From: Clostridia bacterium
GTDB lineage: Bacteria > Bacillota > DSM-521 > Neomoorellales > Neomoorellaceae
Direction: 5' to 3'
Length of the DNA: 53,317 bases
NCBI GenBank assembly: GCA_030154265.1
Contig: JASKKH010000013.1
Span: 1-53,317, forward strand
In this document: positions 32,936-42,949 of the stretch, piece by piece
Numbering within the stretch: the stretch's first letter is position 1
Layout of the letters: every line of letters begins with the position of its first letter
Position numbers and translations under genes: made by a program
Notes under the pieces: generated by a model
Database searches by the model: none
Seen by the model: the letters and a program-made list of their open reading frames with translations, nothing else
Told to the model about the DNA's origin: nothing

Positions 32936-34150
32936 TTACCCTATATGCAAAAGGTGACCCATTTTTTCTTTCTTTGTTTTTAGGTATCTACGATTTGTTT
33001 TAATTGGACATATTTCGATTGGAACTCTTTCAACAACCTTTAGCCCATAACCTTCTAGCCCAGCAATTTTTTTGGGATTATTTGTCATGAGTCTGATTTC
33101 ACGTACCCCTAAATCAGCAAGGATTTGTGCTCCAATACCATAATCACGTAAATCTGGCGGAAAGCCCAATGCCTCATTAGCTTCGACCGTATCCTTTCCT
33201 TCTTCTTGTAACTTGTAAGCTTTAATTTTATTTAGTAGGCCAATTCCTCTACCTTCTTGACGCATATAAAGAAGAACACCACGTCCTTCTTTTTCAATCA
33301 TCTTTAAGGCTTGTTGTAGCTGATCCCCACAGTCACATCTACCCGAACCAAAAACATCTCCAGTTAAACATTCAGAATGAACACGGACTAAAACCGGTTC
33401 ACCATTGGAAAAATCACCCTTTACCAAAGCCAAATGACCTTTTCCATTAATTTTTTCTTCATAGGCAATGGCCTTGAAGTTTCCGTATTTCGTTGGTAAT
33501 TCTGCACAGGCTACTCTACGTATTAATTTTTCTGTCCTACGACGATATTCTATTAAATCAGCAATGGTGATCAATTTCAATCCATGTTGTTGGCAGAATT
33601 TATAAAGCTGGGGGACTCGTGCCATAGTTCCGTCTTCATTCATGATTTCACAAATTACACCAGCAGGATAAACCCCAGCTAAACGACATAAATCAACAGC
33701 AGCTTCTGTATGACCGGCACGCCGTAAAACCCCTTCCTCTTTAGCACGTAAGGGAAAAATGTGTCCAGGGCGACTTAGATCTTCAGGACGAGTATGTGGG
33801 TCTATAAGTTTTTTAACTGTTAATGCTCTTTCAAAGGCAGATATTCCGGTTGTTGTATCAACAGCATCTACCGAAACAGTAAAAGCCGTCCCCATGGATT
33901 CTGTGTTTTGAACGACCATGGGAGCAAGTTCCAACTCTTCTACACGTCGGGGCTCTAAAGGTACACAAATAAGCCCACGACCATATGTGGCCATAAAATT
34001 TATAGCTTCAGGGGTGACCTTTTCAGCGGCCATTATTATATCCCCTTCATTTTCCCGATCTTCATCGTCCACTACTACTACCATTCGCCCTTCTCTTATA
34101 TCATTTATAGCTTCTTCTATAGTATTAAATCTTACTTTTTCCTCACTCAT
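32936..34150 (-). CDS. ribBA: Bifunctional DHBP synthase / GTP cyclohydrolase II
   Basis: A fusion that makes both riboflavin precursors. The N-terminal RibB part has [14 protein letters not shown] and [11 protein letters not shown]. The C-terminal RibA part has the zinc cysteines in [18 protein letters not shown] and the RQEGRGIGL motif. It is 404 residues with the ATG at 34150 (AAGAAGG upstream). The frame extends 6 codons further. It follows ribE by 18 nt. Confidence 0.97.
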   Translation of the reverse strand: MSEEKVRFNTIEEAINDIREGRMVVVVDDEDRENEGDIIMAAEKVTPEAINFMATYGRGLICVPLEPRRVEELELAPMVVQNTESMGTAFTVSVDAVDTTTGISAFERALTVKKLIDPHTRPEDLSRPGHIFPLRAKEEGVLRRAGHTEAAVDLCRLAGVYPAGVICEIMNEDGTMARVPQLYKFCQQHGLKLITIADLIEYRRRTEKLIRRVACAELPTKYGNFKAIAYEEKINGKGHLALVKGDFSNGEPVLVRVHSECLTGDVFGSGRCDCGDQLQQALKMIEKEGRGVLLYMRQEGRGIGLLNKIKAYKLQEEGKDTVEANEALGFPPDLRDYGIGAQILADLGVREIRLMTNNPKKIAGLEGYGLKVVERVPIEICPIKTNRRYLKTKKEKMGHLLHIG

Positions 34151-34168
34151 ATGAAGCCTTCTTTCCAT

Positions 34169-34828
34169 TTATTTTATAAAACCTTTACTCGCTAGGAATT
34201 CTAAGGTTAAACCTTGATTATTATTTGTTCCTTTAACACCATTATCTAAAAAAAGCTTTTCCAAGTATCGAGCTAAAAGGTCTACTTCAATATTAACTTT
34301 ATCCCCTGGTCTTTTATCCCCTAGAATAGTTACTTCAGCTGTATGGGGAATAAGACCTACTTTTACTTTATTTCCTTCAACATCTATAACTGTTAAACTC
34401 GTCCCATCCAACGTTAGTGAACCCTTTTTGGCAATATATCGTTCTAACCCATTGGGTACTGTAAGAGTAATTTCCCAAGCAAACCCAACTTTTCGCCTTT
34501 CGATAAGTTCACCAATACCATCTACATGTCCACTTACCAAGTGTCCTCCTAAGCGTTGACCTATTTGTAATGCTCGCTCTAGATTTACTCTGTCTCCAAT
34601 CCTCAAGAAATCTAAAGTAGTTAGTTTTAAAGTTTCAGCCATGGCCTCAGCAATAAATGCATTTGACATTAATCTTACAACAGTTAAGCAAACACCGTTA
34701 ACAGCAATACTATCACCAATACGGGTACCATCTAAGATCTCCCGGGCAGAAATAGTTAAATTTGCTCCATGACTATTCCTATCTATTCTATTAATAACAC
34801 CTATCTCTTCAATTAATCCTGTAAACAA
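34169..34828 (-). CDS. ribE: Riboflavin synthase alpha chain
   Basis: Dismutates two lumazines to riboflavin. It contains two repeated lumazine-binding barrels: MFTGLIEEIG with GDSIAVNGVCLTVV, then GGHLVSGHVDGIGEL with GTSLTVIDV. The length of 219 residues is typical. The start is TTG with AAGGTGAAGG upstream. It is second in the rib operon. Confidence 0.97.
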   Translation of the reverse strand: MFTGLIEEIGVINRIDRNSHGANLTISAREILDGTRIGDSIAVNGVCLTVVRLMSNAFIAEAMAETLKLTTLDFLRIGDRVNLERALQIGQRLGGHLVSGHVDGIGELIERRKVGFAWEITLTVPNGLERYIAKKGSLTLDGTSLTVIDVEGNKVKVGLIPHTAEVTILGDKRPGDKVNIEVDLLARYLEKLFLDNGVKGTNNNQGLTLEFLASKGFIK

Positions 34829-34870
34829 AATTCCTTCACCTTTTGCTAAATTATATGTTAATAGCCTAAA

Positions 34871-35974
34871 TTACTTTTTTAAATAGCCAGTTAGCATTAT
34901 ATCTTCACCACAAGCTTCTTGTTCGACATCTTTTAAAGTCCAGGCTTCTTCAGGAGTAGCAATCCCTATACCTGCTACTGGCCCTGGTGCTTCGGTACCC
35001 CCAAAAATTTTGGGAGCAATAAAGGCTATTACCTTGTCGACTATTCCGGCTTCAAGTGCCGTAGCATTTACTCCAGCTCCACCTTCTAGTAAAATACTTG
35101 TTATACTGCGCTTGGCAAGAGTATCAAGTAATGAATTCCAATCAACAAGACCTTCAGAAGCAGGTAATACCAATACTTCAACACCTTTTTCCTTTAATCT
35201 ATTTATAGAGTCTAATGGTGCTGCTTCAGAAGTAGCAATTATGGTTTTGGCAGGAGAATCAAGGTTAACCACCTTGGCTGAAAGTGGTATTCTTAATCTA
35301 CTGTCTAAAATTACCCTAACAGCATCCCTGCCTTTTTTTTCTGGTAATCGAGTAGTTAACCGAGGATCATCCGCTAAAACTGTCCCAATTCCCACCATTA
35401 CCGCATCATGAGTATCCCTTAATTGGTGAGCCTTGTTTCTTGAAGTTCGTCCAGTAATCCAACGAGAAACCCCTGTTCGAGTTGCAATTTTACCGTCAAG
35501 TGTTAATGCCATTTTTAGTGTCACCCAAGGCTTACCAGTAACAATATATTTTATAAATGCTTCATTTAATCTTCTGGCTTCTTTTTCTAGCACACCAACC
35601 TCTACTTCTACACCTTTTTGCCGTAAAAACTTTAAACCTCCACCAGCGACCTTTGGATTTGGATCAGCCATTGCTGCAACAACACGTCTGATACCAGCTT
35701 TAATTATAGCTTCAGTACAAGGAGGTGTTCGACCATAATGACAGCAAGGTTCTAAAGTAACATAAATAGTTGAACCCCTTGCAGCCTCACCAGCTTCTCT
35801 TAAAGCATGAATTTCTGCGTGAGGGGTACCAGCTTTCTGATGATACCCCTCGCCAACTATTTTATTATCACGAACAATAACCGCCCCGACAGCAGGATTG
35901 GGACTGGTTCGTCCTAACCCCTTTCTAGCTAAACTAAGAGCCCTTTTCATAAATTCAATATCTTTTGACTCCAT
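34871..35974 (-). CDS. ribD: Riboflavin biosynthesis deaminase/reductase RibD
   Basis: A bifunctional enzyme for the second and third steps of the pathway. The N-terminal deaminase has the zinc site HAEIHALREAG and PCCHYGRTPPC. The C-terminal reductase has TLKMALTLDGKIATRTG and ILLEGGAGVNATAL. The length of 367 residues is normal. The ATG has AAGGAGC upstream. It is the first gene of the operon and lies directly behind the FMN riboswitch terminator. Confidence 0.97.
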   Translation of the reverse strand: MESKDIEFMKRALSLARKGLGRTSPNPAVGAVIVRDNKIVGEGYHQKAGTPHAEIHALREAGEAARGSTIYVTLEPCCHYGRTPPCTEAIIKAGIRRVVAAMADPNPKVAGGGLKFLRQKGVEVEVGVLEKEARRLNEAFIKYIVTGKPWVTLKMALTLDGKIATRTGVSRWITGRTSRNKAHQLRDTHDAVMVGIGTVLADDPRLTTRLPEKKGRDAVRVILDSRLRIPLSAKVVNLDSPAKTIIATSEAAPLDSINRLKEKGVEVLVLPASEGLVDWNSLLDTLAKRSITSILLEGGAGVNATALEAGIVDKVIAFIAPKIFGGTEAPGPVAGIGIATPEEAWTLKDVEQEACGEDIMLTGYLKK

Positions 35975-36008
35975 TTTTATAGCTCCTTAAATTAACCATA
36001 AAAATAAA

Positions 36009-36027
36009 AACCCCGGCCCCCGGGGTT
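36009..36027 (-). terminator. Riboswitch-controlled terminator
   Basis: Stem AACCCCGG / CCGGGGTT with a 3-nt loop, followed on the minus strand by TTTTTATTTTT. It sits between the FMN aptamer and ribD, so FMN binding should favour this stop (transcriptional attenuation). Confidence 0.88.
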
Positions 36028-36057
36028 TGTTTACACATAGCCACAAATAGCTATAAT

Positions 36058-36174
36058 AAATCCTTCTCTCTTCCAGACTTTAACTGTCGGCTCCGGAATT
36101 TCGCCGGATCTGCCTAACGGCTCGCGGGCTTTTACCGCCGGTAAGGAATTTCACCTAACCCCGAAGGATTCACT
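36058..36174 (-). promoter_or_regulatory. FMN riboswitch (RFN element)
   Basis: Read on the minus strand it contains the RFN landmarks in order: ATCCTTCGGGG, GTGAAATTCC, ACCGGCGGTAAAAGCCCGCG, GCAGATCCGGCGAAATTCCG, GGAGCCGACAGT, and the closing AGAAGGAT. It lies between a sigma-A promoter and a terminator in front of ribD. The arrangement is the usual transcription-attenuation one for ribDEBAH in Firmicutes. Confidence 0.98.
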
Positions 36175-36177
36175 GTT

Positions 36178-36206
36178 ATTATAGACTTCAACCTTTTAAA
36201 CGTCAA
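36178..36206 (-). promoter_or_regulatory. Promoter of the riboflavin operon
   Basis: TTGACG (36206-36201) and TATAAT (36183-36178), 17 nt apart on the minus strand. The start point falls at the 5' edge of the riboswitch. It is immediately after the rpe stop. Confidence 0.85.
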
Positions 36207-36213
36207 GATTATA

Positions 36214-36873
36214 TTAGAATTCAGCTCCTTGTCGCAACTCTTTAATAGCAGCTGACCTATCAGATTTGCCAAATACCGCTGAACCAGCTACTAAAACATT
36301 AGCCCCAGCTTGACAAACCTTTCCTGCATTTTCTGGAGTGATACCACCATCAACTTCTAATAATATATCTTTATGATTATTTTTACGTAACTTTGTTGCT
36401 AAATCATTTATCTTAGGTAAAACTGCCGGTATAAAACTTTGGCCGCCAAAGCCAGGATTAACTGTCATTAATAATATCATATCTACCTCTTCTAAGATAT
36501 AATCCAATACATAAAGGGGTGTTGAGGGATTTAAAGCAACTGCTGGCCTACAACCAGCCTGGCGAATTTGTTGTATTACTCGGTGAAGATGGTTACATGT
36601 TTCCGCATGAACGCTGATATAATCTGCCCCAGCCTCAGCAAAAGCCGAGATATAATCCTCCGGCCTGGATATCATTAAATGAACATCAAAAGTTAGATTG
36701 CTATTCGAACGTAAAGCAGCCACAATATCAGGGCCAAAAGTTATATTAGGAACAAAATGACCATCCATGATATCGAGGTGTAACCAATCTGCCCCACCAT
36801 TAGTTATCGAATCAATTTCTGCTTTAAGGTTACTAAAATTGGCTGCCAATAAAGAAGGAGCAATAATTGGCAT
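36214..36873 (-). CDS. rpe: Ribulose-phosphate 3-epimerase
   Basis: Interconverts ribulose 5-phosphate and xylulose 5-phosphate. The metal and catalytic motifs are DWLHLDIMDGHFVPNITFGP, DVHLMI, NPGFGGQSFIP and LEVDGGI. The length of 219 residues is typical. The ATG has GGAGAGAG upstream. It is the last gene of the prkC-rsgA-rpe part of the operon, the order found in B. subtilis. Confidence 0.97.
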   Translation of the reverse strand: MPIIAPSLLAANFSNLKAEIDSITNGGADWLHLDIMDGHFVPNITFGPDIVAALRSNSNLTFDVHLMISRPEDYISAFAEAGADYISVHAETCNHLHRVIQQIRQAGCRPAVALNPSTPLYVLDYILEEVDMILLMTVNPGFGGQSFIPAVLPKINDLATKLRKNNHKDILLEVDGGITPENAGKVCQAGANVLVAGSAVFGKSDRSAAIKELRQGAEF

Positions 36874-36874
36874 T

Positions 36875-37744
36875 TTAATACTCTCTCTCCTTAGCTATAA
36901 CTTCATCAAGAAATATTAAATAATGTTTGTAACGTTGCTTGAATATTTTCCCTTCTTCTACAGCTTTAACTACTTCACAACCAGGTTCATCTTTATGTAA
37001 ACATGAATTAAATTTACATTGGCTAATATATGGTTTCATTTCCGGAAAACACTCAGCAACTTCTCTTCTCGGTATTAATGGTAAATCTAAGCGGCTAAAT
37101 CCTGGTGTATCAGCTATATAACCTCCGCCCGTTAATCTGATTAATTCAGAATGTCGAGTTGTATGACGACCTCGTCTACCCTTTTTACTTATAGTACCTG
37201 TCTTAAGGTTAAGACCTGGTTCAATCTTATTAAGAATAGAAGACTTACCAACTCCCGAAGGACCTGCAAACGCGCTAATTTTACCTAACATTAATCCTTT
37301 AAGTTCTTCAATCCCTTTACCATTATAAGTACTAGTTTCAACAGTAAAGTAACCTGTTTTCTTATATATCTTGGGTAAATAAAGATACTCCTCTTTTGCT
37401 GTATCGGCCTTATTCCAAACAATAATTGGTTTAATATTCGCTACATTACTCAAAAAAAGCAATCTATCTAATAACTCTAAATCAGGTGGTGGTTCACTAA
37501 GAGAAAAAACTACAAAAACCTGTTCAATATTCGCTACTGCTGGCCTCTCCATGCGGGTTTTACGAGGTTTTAAGGCCTCTATTACCCCTTCATTGGAGCT
37601 AACAGGCATCATTTCAACTCTATCACCTGGTAAGAATTCATACTGCTCACGGCGGAATCGTCCTCTTAAACGACAAACCCAAACTTGTCCATTACTTTCA
37701 ACATAATAAAATCCACCATAGCGACGTAAAAGGATACCTTCCAT
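36875..37744 (-). CDS. rsgA: Small-subunit assembly GTPase RsgA
   Basis: A circularly permuted GTPase that checks the 30S decoding centre. The order is OB domain, G4 NKAD (111-114), G1 GPSGVGKSS (161-169), G3 DTPG (212-215), then a zinc site C243, C248, H250, C256. It is 289 residues, starting at an ATG with TAGGAGG. It sits between prkC and rpe. In B. subtilis RsgA is phosphorylated by PrkC (literature), which makes the neighbourhood meaningful. Confidence 0.97.
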   Translation of the reverse strand: MEGILLRRYGGFYYVESNGQVWVCRLRGRFRREQYEFLPGDRVEMMPVSSNEGVIEALKPRKTRMERPAVANIEQVFVVFSLSEPPPDLELLDRLLFLSNVANIKPIIVWNKADTAKEEYLYLPKIYKKTGYFTVETSTYNGKGIEELKGLMLGKISAFAGPSGVGKSSILNKIEPGLNLKTGTISKKGRRGRHTTRHSELIRLTGGGYIADTPGFSRLDLPLIPRREVAECFPEMKPYISQCKFNSCLHKDEPGCEVVKAVEEGKIFKQRYKHYLIFLDEVIAKEREY

Positions 37745-37753
37745 TAAATCCTC

Positions 37754-39598
37754 CTAAGGTAATGAGCGTTCAAATATTAAATTTCCATCCCGGAAAACCT
37801 GTAATTTACCTTCTCCCCAGTATGATATCCTGGCCTTAATCTGCTGATCCTTATCTTGTTTCTGATTTAACTCTTCGTGAGTTCCCTTAGCATCAGAAAC
37901 TAAAATTCTTACCTGATGGTCTTGACCATCCCCAGCCGGATCGATAGTAACACCTGCCTGCTTTTCAACAGGGCCTGGCCCTTGACTAATTACTATATTA
38001 ACACGACTTCCCTGTAAAACACTAGTTTCCGGACTAGGATCCTGTGAAATAACAGTGCCGGAAAATTTGTCTTCACTTCGCTGATAAGTAATTGTACCTT
38101 GTTGTAGGCCAGCAGCCGCCAACTTTTGTTGGGCTTCAGCCAAGGGCAACCCAACTAATTTTGGAACAGGTATAAACTGCGGTTCCGGTCCGTTACTAAC
38201 AATTAATCTAATTTCTGTCCCTTCAGGTTGACGACTATTAGCAGGGGGAGATTGTTCAACGACTGATCCCTTCGGAATTGTTGGATGATATACTTTAAGT
38301 GATTCATCAACAACCTCAAAGTTTGCATTCTCTAACTTAAAACGGGCATTTCTTTCTGTTTCACCAATAACATTTGGTACTGTTATTAACCTTTTCCCTT
38401 TACTCACAGTTAAAGTAACCATTCTCCCCCTACGCACCTTCTCTCCGGCGGGGGGGTCTTGGGTTATGACATAACCTTCTGGGATATCTTGGTCATATTG
38501 CCTATTTCCGACCTTACCTTTTAGTCCAAATTTTGCCAAACGTGTTAATGCCTCTTTCTCAGTCAACTCAGTAACTGATGGAACTTGGGTTTCACCTACT
38601 AGTAGATAATAACTAATACCGGCCCATAAACCGCCACCTGCTAATCCTAAAAAAAACAAGGTAAGTAAAACCCAGGCCCATGCACGTGGGCGACGTCTCT
38701 TAGGTTGTTGTGAATTTGTATTTAATTCAGAAGAATCCACTGGAGTCAACACCTTAGTAGAATAATCATCTTCGTCTAACACATTTTTTATTGCCTGCAA
38801 TTCGGAACGAAGATCTGAGGCTTTAGGATAACGCCTCTCAGGGTCTTTTTCTAAGGTCCGCATTACTACTCTTTCTAACGAGGGAGGTATATCGGGGTTT
38901 ATCTCTCGTATAGAACGCGGAGTCTCTTGTATATGTTTTATGGCAATGGAAACTGGGGTGTCCCCTTCAAAAGGAAGTTCTCCTGTAAGCATTTCATAAA
39001 GCACAATACCTAAAGAATAAATATCAGCTGTAGGACCTGTAATTCCCCCTCTAGCTTGTTCGGGGGATAAGTAATGAACGGAACCTAAAAGCGTACCTTT
39101 ATTATAAGATAAAGTTGCTTCACTAACAGCTTGAGCTATACCAAAGTCTGTTACCTTAACGCGCCCTTCTCGAGTAATTAAAATATTATGAGGTTTAATA
39201 TCCCTATGAACAACACCATTTTCATGGGCATGTTCTAAAGCATCACATATTTGTAATGCAATTTCAATAGCTTCACCAGGAGGTAGCGGTGCCTTTTCTG
39301 TTATTAAATCTTTAAGAGATCTTCCTTCGACATACTCCATTATTAAGTAATGCAAACCATCTTCTTGTCCAACATCATAAATACTGACTACATTTGGGTG
39401 AGATAAACTTGCTACAGCTTGGGCTTCACTTTGGAAACGAGCTAAGAAGTCCTTATCTTCTGCATATTGTTCTTTAAGGATTTTAATGGTGACGCTTCGG
39501 TTCAATAATTGATCCTGGCCCTGATATACCTGAGCCATACCGCCACTGCCAAGTTCTCTTAGTATTTCATAACGGTCCTCTAGTATTTTTCCAATCAT
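37754..39598 (-). CDS. prkC: PASTA-domain Ser/Thr protein kinase PrkC
   Basis: A membrane kinase that senses peptidoglycan fragments, including germination signals in Bacillus spores. The kinase domain (1-270) has GSGGMAQVY, catalytic-Lys K39, HRDIKPHN (D133) and DFG (151-153). A Pro/Arg-rich linker and one transmembrane segment (about 306-330) lead to three extracellular PASTA repeats (each with a VPNVIG-like opening). It ends with a short beta-like tail. The 614 residues fit the family. The ATG follows GGAGGTGA. It lies after pbpA in a signalling and cell-wall block. Confidence 0.97.
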   Translation of the reverse strand: MIGKILEDRYEILRELGSGGMAQVYQGQDQLLNRSVTIKILKEQYAEDKDFLARFQSEAQAVASLSHPNVVSIYDVGQEDGLHYLIMEYVEGRSLKDLITEKAPLPPGEAIEIALQICDALEHAHENGVVHRDIKPHNILITREGRVKVTDFGIAQAVSEATLSYNKGTLLGSVHYLSPEQARGGITGPTADIYSLGIVLYEMLTGELPFEGDTPVSIAIKHIQETPRSIREINPDIPPSLERVVMRTLEKDPERRYPKASDLRSELQAIKNVLDEDDYSTKVLTPVDSSELNTNSQQPKRRRPRAWAWVLLTLFFLGLAGGGLWAGISYYLLVGETQVPSVTELTEKEALTRLAKFGLKGKVGNRQYDQDIPEGYVITQDPPAGEKVRRGRMVTLTVSKGKRLITVPNVIGETERNARFKLENANFEVVDESLKVYHPTIPKGSVVEQSPPANSRQPEGTEIRLIVSNGPEPQFIPVPKLVGLPLAEAQQKLAAAGLQQGTITYQRSEDKFSGTVISQDPSPETSVLQGSRVNIVISQGPGPVEKQAGVTIDPAGDGQDHQVRILVSDAKGTHEELNQKQDKDQQIKARISYWGEGKLQVFRDGNLIFERSLP

Positions 39599-39605
39599 TT
39601 TCGGG

Positions 39606-40994
39606 TCACCTCCTTAACGCTGCTGCCATAACTTGCCGGGCAATAGGAGCCGCTGCTACACCTCCAGACCCACCATTCTCCACAATTACTGCTACAGCAA
39701 TTTCTGGGTCTTCGGCCGGCGCAAAAGCAATAAGCCAAGCATGTGCCTTACCATGAGGATTTTGTGCCGAACCTGTTTTAGCAGCTACTTTGATATTAGG
39801 TAAAGCAGCTGCAGTTGCTGTACCTTCATTGACAGTAGCTATCATTGCCTCTTTAATCTTTTGAGCTACATCTTTTCTGGTTACTATTTGATACGGTCTA
39901 GGACGAGCCTTCCAAATAAGTTTACCCTCTGGATTAGTAATGTTCTTTACAAGGTAAGGTTGCATCATCACACCATCCATGGCCAAAGAACCGACTACCA
40001 TAGCCATTTGTAAAGGTGTCACTAAAACCGGTCCCTGTCCGATAGCACTTTCGGCCAAGGCGTTAGCATTCATTTTATTCGTAGTTGCTTGAGATTTTTT
40101 TAAAGGTAGATCAAACTCTATTTTTTTACCAAATCCATAATGTTCAGCTGTTTCTTTAAATTTATCAACACCAAATTTTAAGGCCAAATTAGCAAAGGTT
40201 ACGTTACAAGAATACATCATAGCCTCATTAAAATTTACTTCACCGTGAGGCCGAGGACAAGTTAGCCTCCTACCGTTGATTTCAATAAAACCTGAACAAT
40301 AAAACTCATAGTCAGAAATGTTAAGGTCTTCCTCCAAGGCCATAGTAGCTGTTATTATTTTCATAATTGACCCCGCTGGATATAAACCTTGAGTCGCCCT
40401 GTTTAAAAGTGGACTACCTGCTTTAGGACTATTTATCCATGACCACTCTTGTTCCAATTTATTTGGATCAAAATTTGGACTACTAGCCAAAGCTAACACT
40501 TCACCTGTTCGAGGATCCAGGGCTACCACTGCACCCCGTCGCTCACCTAGTAAGTTAGTAGATAATCTCTGTAAATCAGCATCAATTGTCAACGCCAAAT
40601 TATTACCTTGGACTGGTTTTTCCGTTAACCGCCTAAGTGTATTTCGAACCCGTTGCCACCCTGTTAATCCTAAAAGTTCTTCTTTATAGTTGGCCTCCAG
40701 CCCACTACTTCCAAATCTATCTGAGAGGTAGCCAACTACCAAAGCAGTTGATGGCCCATAAGGATATTGGCGCTCAAATCTATCCCCTACAAGAACATTA
40801 TCTGCAAGCACTTTACCGTTTCGGTCATAGATTATTCCCCTTTTTGTTTCCTGTTCAACTAATGCCAAACGAGGGTTTAGGGAATTTAGATAAAGCTTAT
40901 TTCCAATTATACCTTGAATGTAAGTTAAGTAAATAATTAAAATACTAAAGAATATAATTGTAACAAAAGTTAAACGGCGTATCTCTTTTTTCAT
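39606..40994 (-). CDS. pbpA: Class B penicillin-binding protein (PbpA type)
   Basis: A transpeptidase that cross-links peptidoglycan, with an N-terminal anchor (about 8-28). The active-site triad motifs are all present: SIMK in GLYPAGSIMKI, SCN in MMYSCNVTF, and KTGSAQNPHGKAHAW. At 462 residues it is short, like actinobacterial PbpA rather than the longer PBP2 of Bacillus. The ATG has AAGG upstream. It is paired with a SEDS gene, its presumed glycan polymerase partner, 4 nt upstream. Confidence 0.93.
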   Translation of the reverse strand: MKKEIRRLTFVTIIFFSILIIYLTYIQGIIGNKLYLNSLNPRLALVEQETKRGIIYDRNGKVLADNVLVGDRFERQYPYGPSTALVVGYLSDRFGSSGLEANYKEELLGLTGWQRVRNTLRRLTEKPVQGNNLALTIDADLQRLSTNLLGERRGAVVALDPRTGEVLALASSPNFDPNKLEQEWSWINSPKAGSPLLNRATQGLYPAGSIMKIITATMALEEDLNISDYEFYCSGFIEINGRRLTCPRPHGEVNFNEAMMYSCNVTFANLALKFGVDKFKETAEHYGFGKKIEFDLPLKKSQATTNKMNANALAESAIGQGPVLVTPLQMAMVVGSLAMDGVMMQPYLVKNITNPEGKLIWKARPRPYQIVTRKDVAQKIKEAMIATVNEGTATAAALPNIKVAAKTGSAQNPHGKAHAWLIAFAPAEDPEIAVAVIVENGGSGGVAAAPIARQVMAAALRR

Positions 40995-40998
40995 AAAT

Positions 40999-42246
40999 TT
41001 ACCTTCTTACAGACTCACTAACATTTAGTAACAAACCTAAAATTAAATAGCTTATAACCAAGGAACTTCCCCCGTAACTAACAAAAGGTAGTGTCACACC
41101 TGTTAGAGGTAACAGTTTAGTAACTCCCGCCATTATGATGAAAGCCTGAAAAGTAATTAAAGCTGTAAATCCACCAGTTAGTAAAACGCCATACTCTTCT
41201 TTTACCTTCATAGCAACTTTAAAACCTCTTAAAGCAAATAAAAGATAAATAATTACTATTCCTATACTACCTAATAAACCCATTTCTTCTCCCATAGTAA
41301 CAAAAATAAAATCGGTAGCAACTGCAGGAATTATAAGGGAGTAACCTAGTCCCAAACCAGTACCAAAAATGCCACCACTTCCTAAAGTAATTAAAGATTG
41401 TACTATTTGATATCCAGATCCAGCATAATCCTCCCATGGATTAAGCCATATATCAATCCTGGCTCTTAAATAAGGAAATACTATGTAAGCAATAAGTGCA
41501 CCTAAAAAAAACAAAACTCCACCTGCAGCTATAAAGTGCCACTTACCAGTTGCCAAATAAAGCATTGCCAAAAAAGTAACCAATAAAATTAAAGCAGAAC
41601 CCAGATCTCGTTGCATAACAAGTAATAAAATAGCTACTGTAGTTGCAGCTATTAGAGGCCCCCAAACTGGACGTCCTACTCCTTGAACTAACAGTTCCCT
41701 TTTTTCATTTAAATACCCTGCTAAATATATAACCATGAAAACTTTAACAACTTCTACCGGTTGCATTTGGAATGAACCTAAAGTCAACCAACTTTTTGCA
41801 CCACCAATACGAGTACCTGCTATTACTGTTATCAGAAGTGAAAGCAAACCAAGAGATAGAAAAAGATGGGGAAATCGCCCAAGTCGATGATAGTCCCTTA
41901 AACTGACGGTTACCACGACCAAAACTAAAATTCCAAGTATAGTCCATATAATCTGGCGATAGGCTAAATCAGGATCTAAACGAAATAAAAAAATAAGTCC
42001 TAAAGACGTTAAAGTTGCAGCCATTGGTAATAATAATTGATCTCCCTTGTGGTCAATAACTTTTAAAACTAAGTGAATCCCCCAAAATCCACTTAACAAA
42101 AGAGTTAATGCATAAAAAGGTTGCCATCCCTCATGGTGATTTCCGAATATTTTTATATAGAAGTAACCAGCTATTAAAATTAAAGATGGCCATAAAAGTA
42201 ACGCCATTTCGTGATTTCTTTTTATTCTCATACTTCTTTTATTCAT
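40999..42246 (-). CDS. SEDS-family peptidoglycan polymerase (RodA/FtsW)
   Basis: A polytopic membrane glycosyltransferase with about ten hydrophobic segments. The family signature PFVSYGGSSLVISYLILG is near the C-terminus, and QRDLGSALIL lies in the middle. The start is put at ATG 42246, overlapping the phosphatase stop; the ribosome site is weak and an ATG five codons later is also possible. The product is about 415 residues. Pairing with the short class B PBP fits the SEDS-bPBP complexes. RodA versus FtsW versus SpoVE cannot be told from sequence alone; context favours the actinobacterial RodA role. Confidence 0.92.
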   Translation of the reverse strand: MNKRSMRIKRNHEMALLLWPSLILIAGYFYIKIFGNHHEGWQPFYALTLLLSGFWGIHLVLKVIDHKGDQLLLPMAATLTSLGLIFLFRLDPDLAYRQIIWTILGILVLVVVTVSLRDYHRLGRFPHLFLSLGLLSLLITVIAGTRIGGAKSWLTLGSFQMQPVEVVKVFMVIYLAGYLNEKRELLVQGVGRPVWGPLIAATTVAILLLVMQRDLGSALILLVTFLAMLYLATGKWHFIAAGGVLFFLGALIAYIVFPYLRARIDIWLNPWEDYAGSGYQIVQSLITLGSGGIFGTGLGLGYSLIIPAVATDFIFVTMGEEMGLLGSIGIVIIYLLFALRGFKVAMKVKEEYGVLLTGGFTALITFQAFIIMAGVTKLLPLTGVTLPFVSYGGSSLVISYLILGLLLNVSESVRR

Positions 42247-42949
42247 ATCGAACCAGCACCACTGTAATGTTATCTGGCCCACCTCTGGCTAGAGCTAAGT
42301 TAATTAACTCCCTAGTTGCCTTAGCTAAATCCTGATAACGACTTAGAATCATTGCTAGTTCGTCGTCCTCAATTACTTCATAAAGACCATCAGTACATAA
42401 CAGTAGACAGTCTCCTTCAAAAAGATCCATTTCCCAGGTATCAATTTCTGCAACACTGTTAGTTCCCAAAGCACGGGTAAGAATATTTCTGTAAGGATGT
42501 TGTCGTGCTTCTTCTATTGTAATTTCTCCATTTCTTACAAGTTCCCCTACATAAGAATGATCGTTAGTCAAAACTTTTAATTGTCCGTTTCGAAAAAGAT
42601 AAGCGCGACTATCTCCAATATGAGTTAAATACCCCTTATTACCATTTACCCAAAAAACTGTCAGAGTAGTGCCCATACCATTCCTATCTTGGCTAGATAA
42701 AGAAGAACGATAAACTACTTCATTGGCAAATGTGGAAGCAGCAAGTATTCGAGATAAAGGGTCTCCTGACGAATCACTAAAAAGTTTTTCTGCTAAAGCT
42801 TCCAAAGCAAGATGACTGGCAATTTCTCCAGCCTGGTGCCCGCCCATACCATCAGCTACAGCAAATAAACCCTTCTCCATATTAACAATATAATAATCTT
42901 CATTACCGGGCCGCACCAGTCCGGTATGGGAAAGAGCTTCTGCTTGCAT
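42239..42949 (-). CDS. prpC: PP2C-type Ser/Thr phosphatase
   Basis: Reverses PrkC phosphorylation. The metal-binding Asp motifs are TGLVRPGNEDYY, VADGMGGHQAGE, THIGDSRAYLFR, LLLCTDGLYEV and GGPDNITVVLV. The length of 236 residues is standard. The ATG has GGGTGGGA upstream. Its start overlaps the preceding FHA gene by 47 nt in another frame, an unusually long overlap. It is the cognate partner of the kinase three genes downstream. Confidence 0.96.
   Translation of the reverse strand: MQAEALSHTGLVRPGNEDYYIVNMEKGLFAVADGMGGHQAGEIASHLALEALAEKLFSDSSGDPLSRILAASTFANEVVYRSSLSSQDRNGMGTTLTVFWVNGNKGYLTHIGDSRAYLFRNGQLKVLTNDHSYVGELVRNGEITIEEARQHPYRNILTRALGTNSVAEIDTWEMDLFEGDCLLLCTDGLYEVIEDDELAMILSRYQDLAKATRELINLALARGGPDNITVVLVRYE

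Noticed and set aside
35010-35738. Two plus-strand open frames opposite ribD
   Set aside because: They are antisense shadows of a well-conserved enzyme, with Ser/Thr/Pro-rich nonsense composition.
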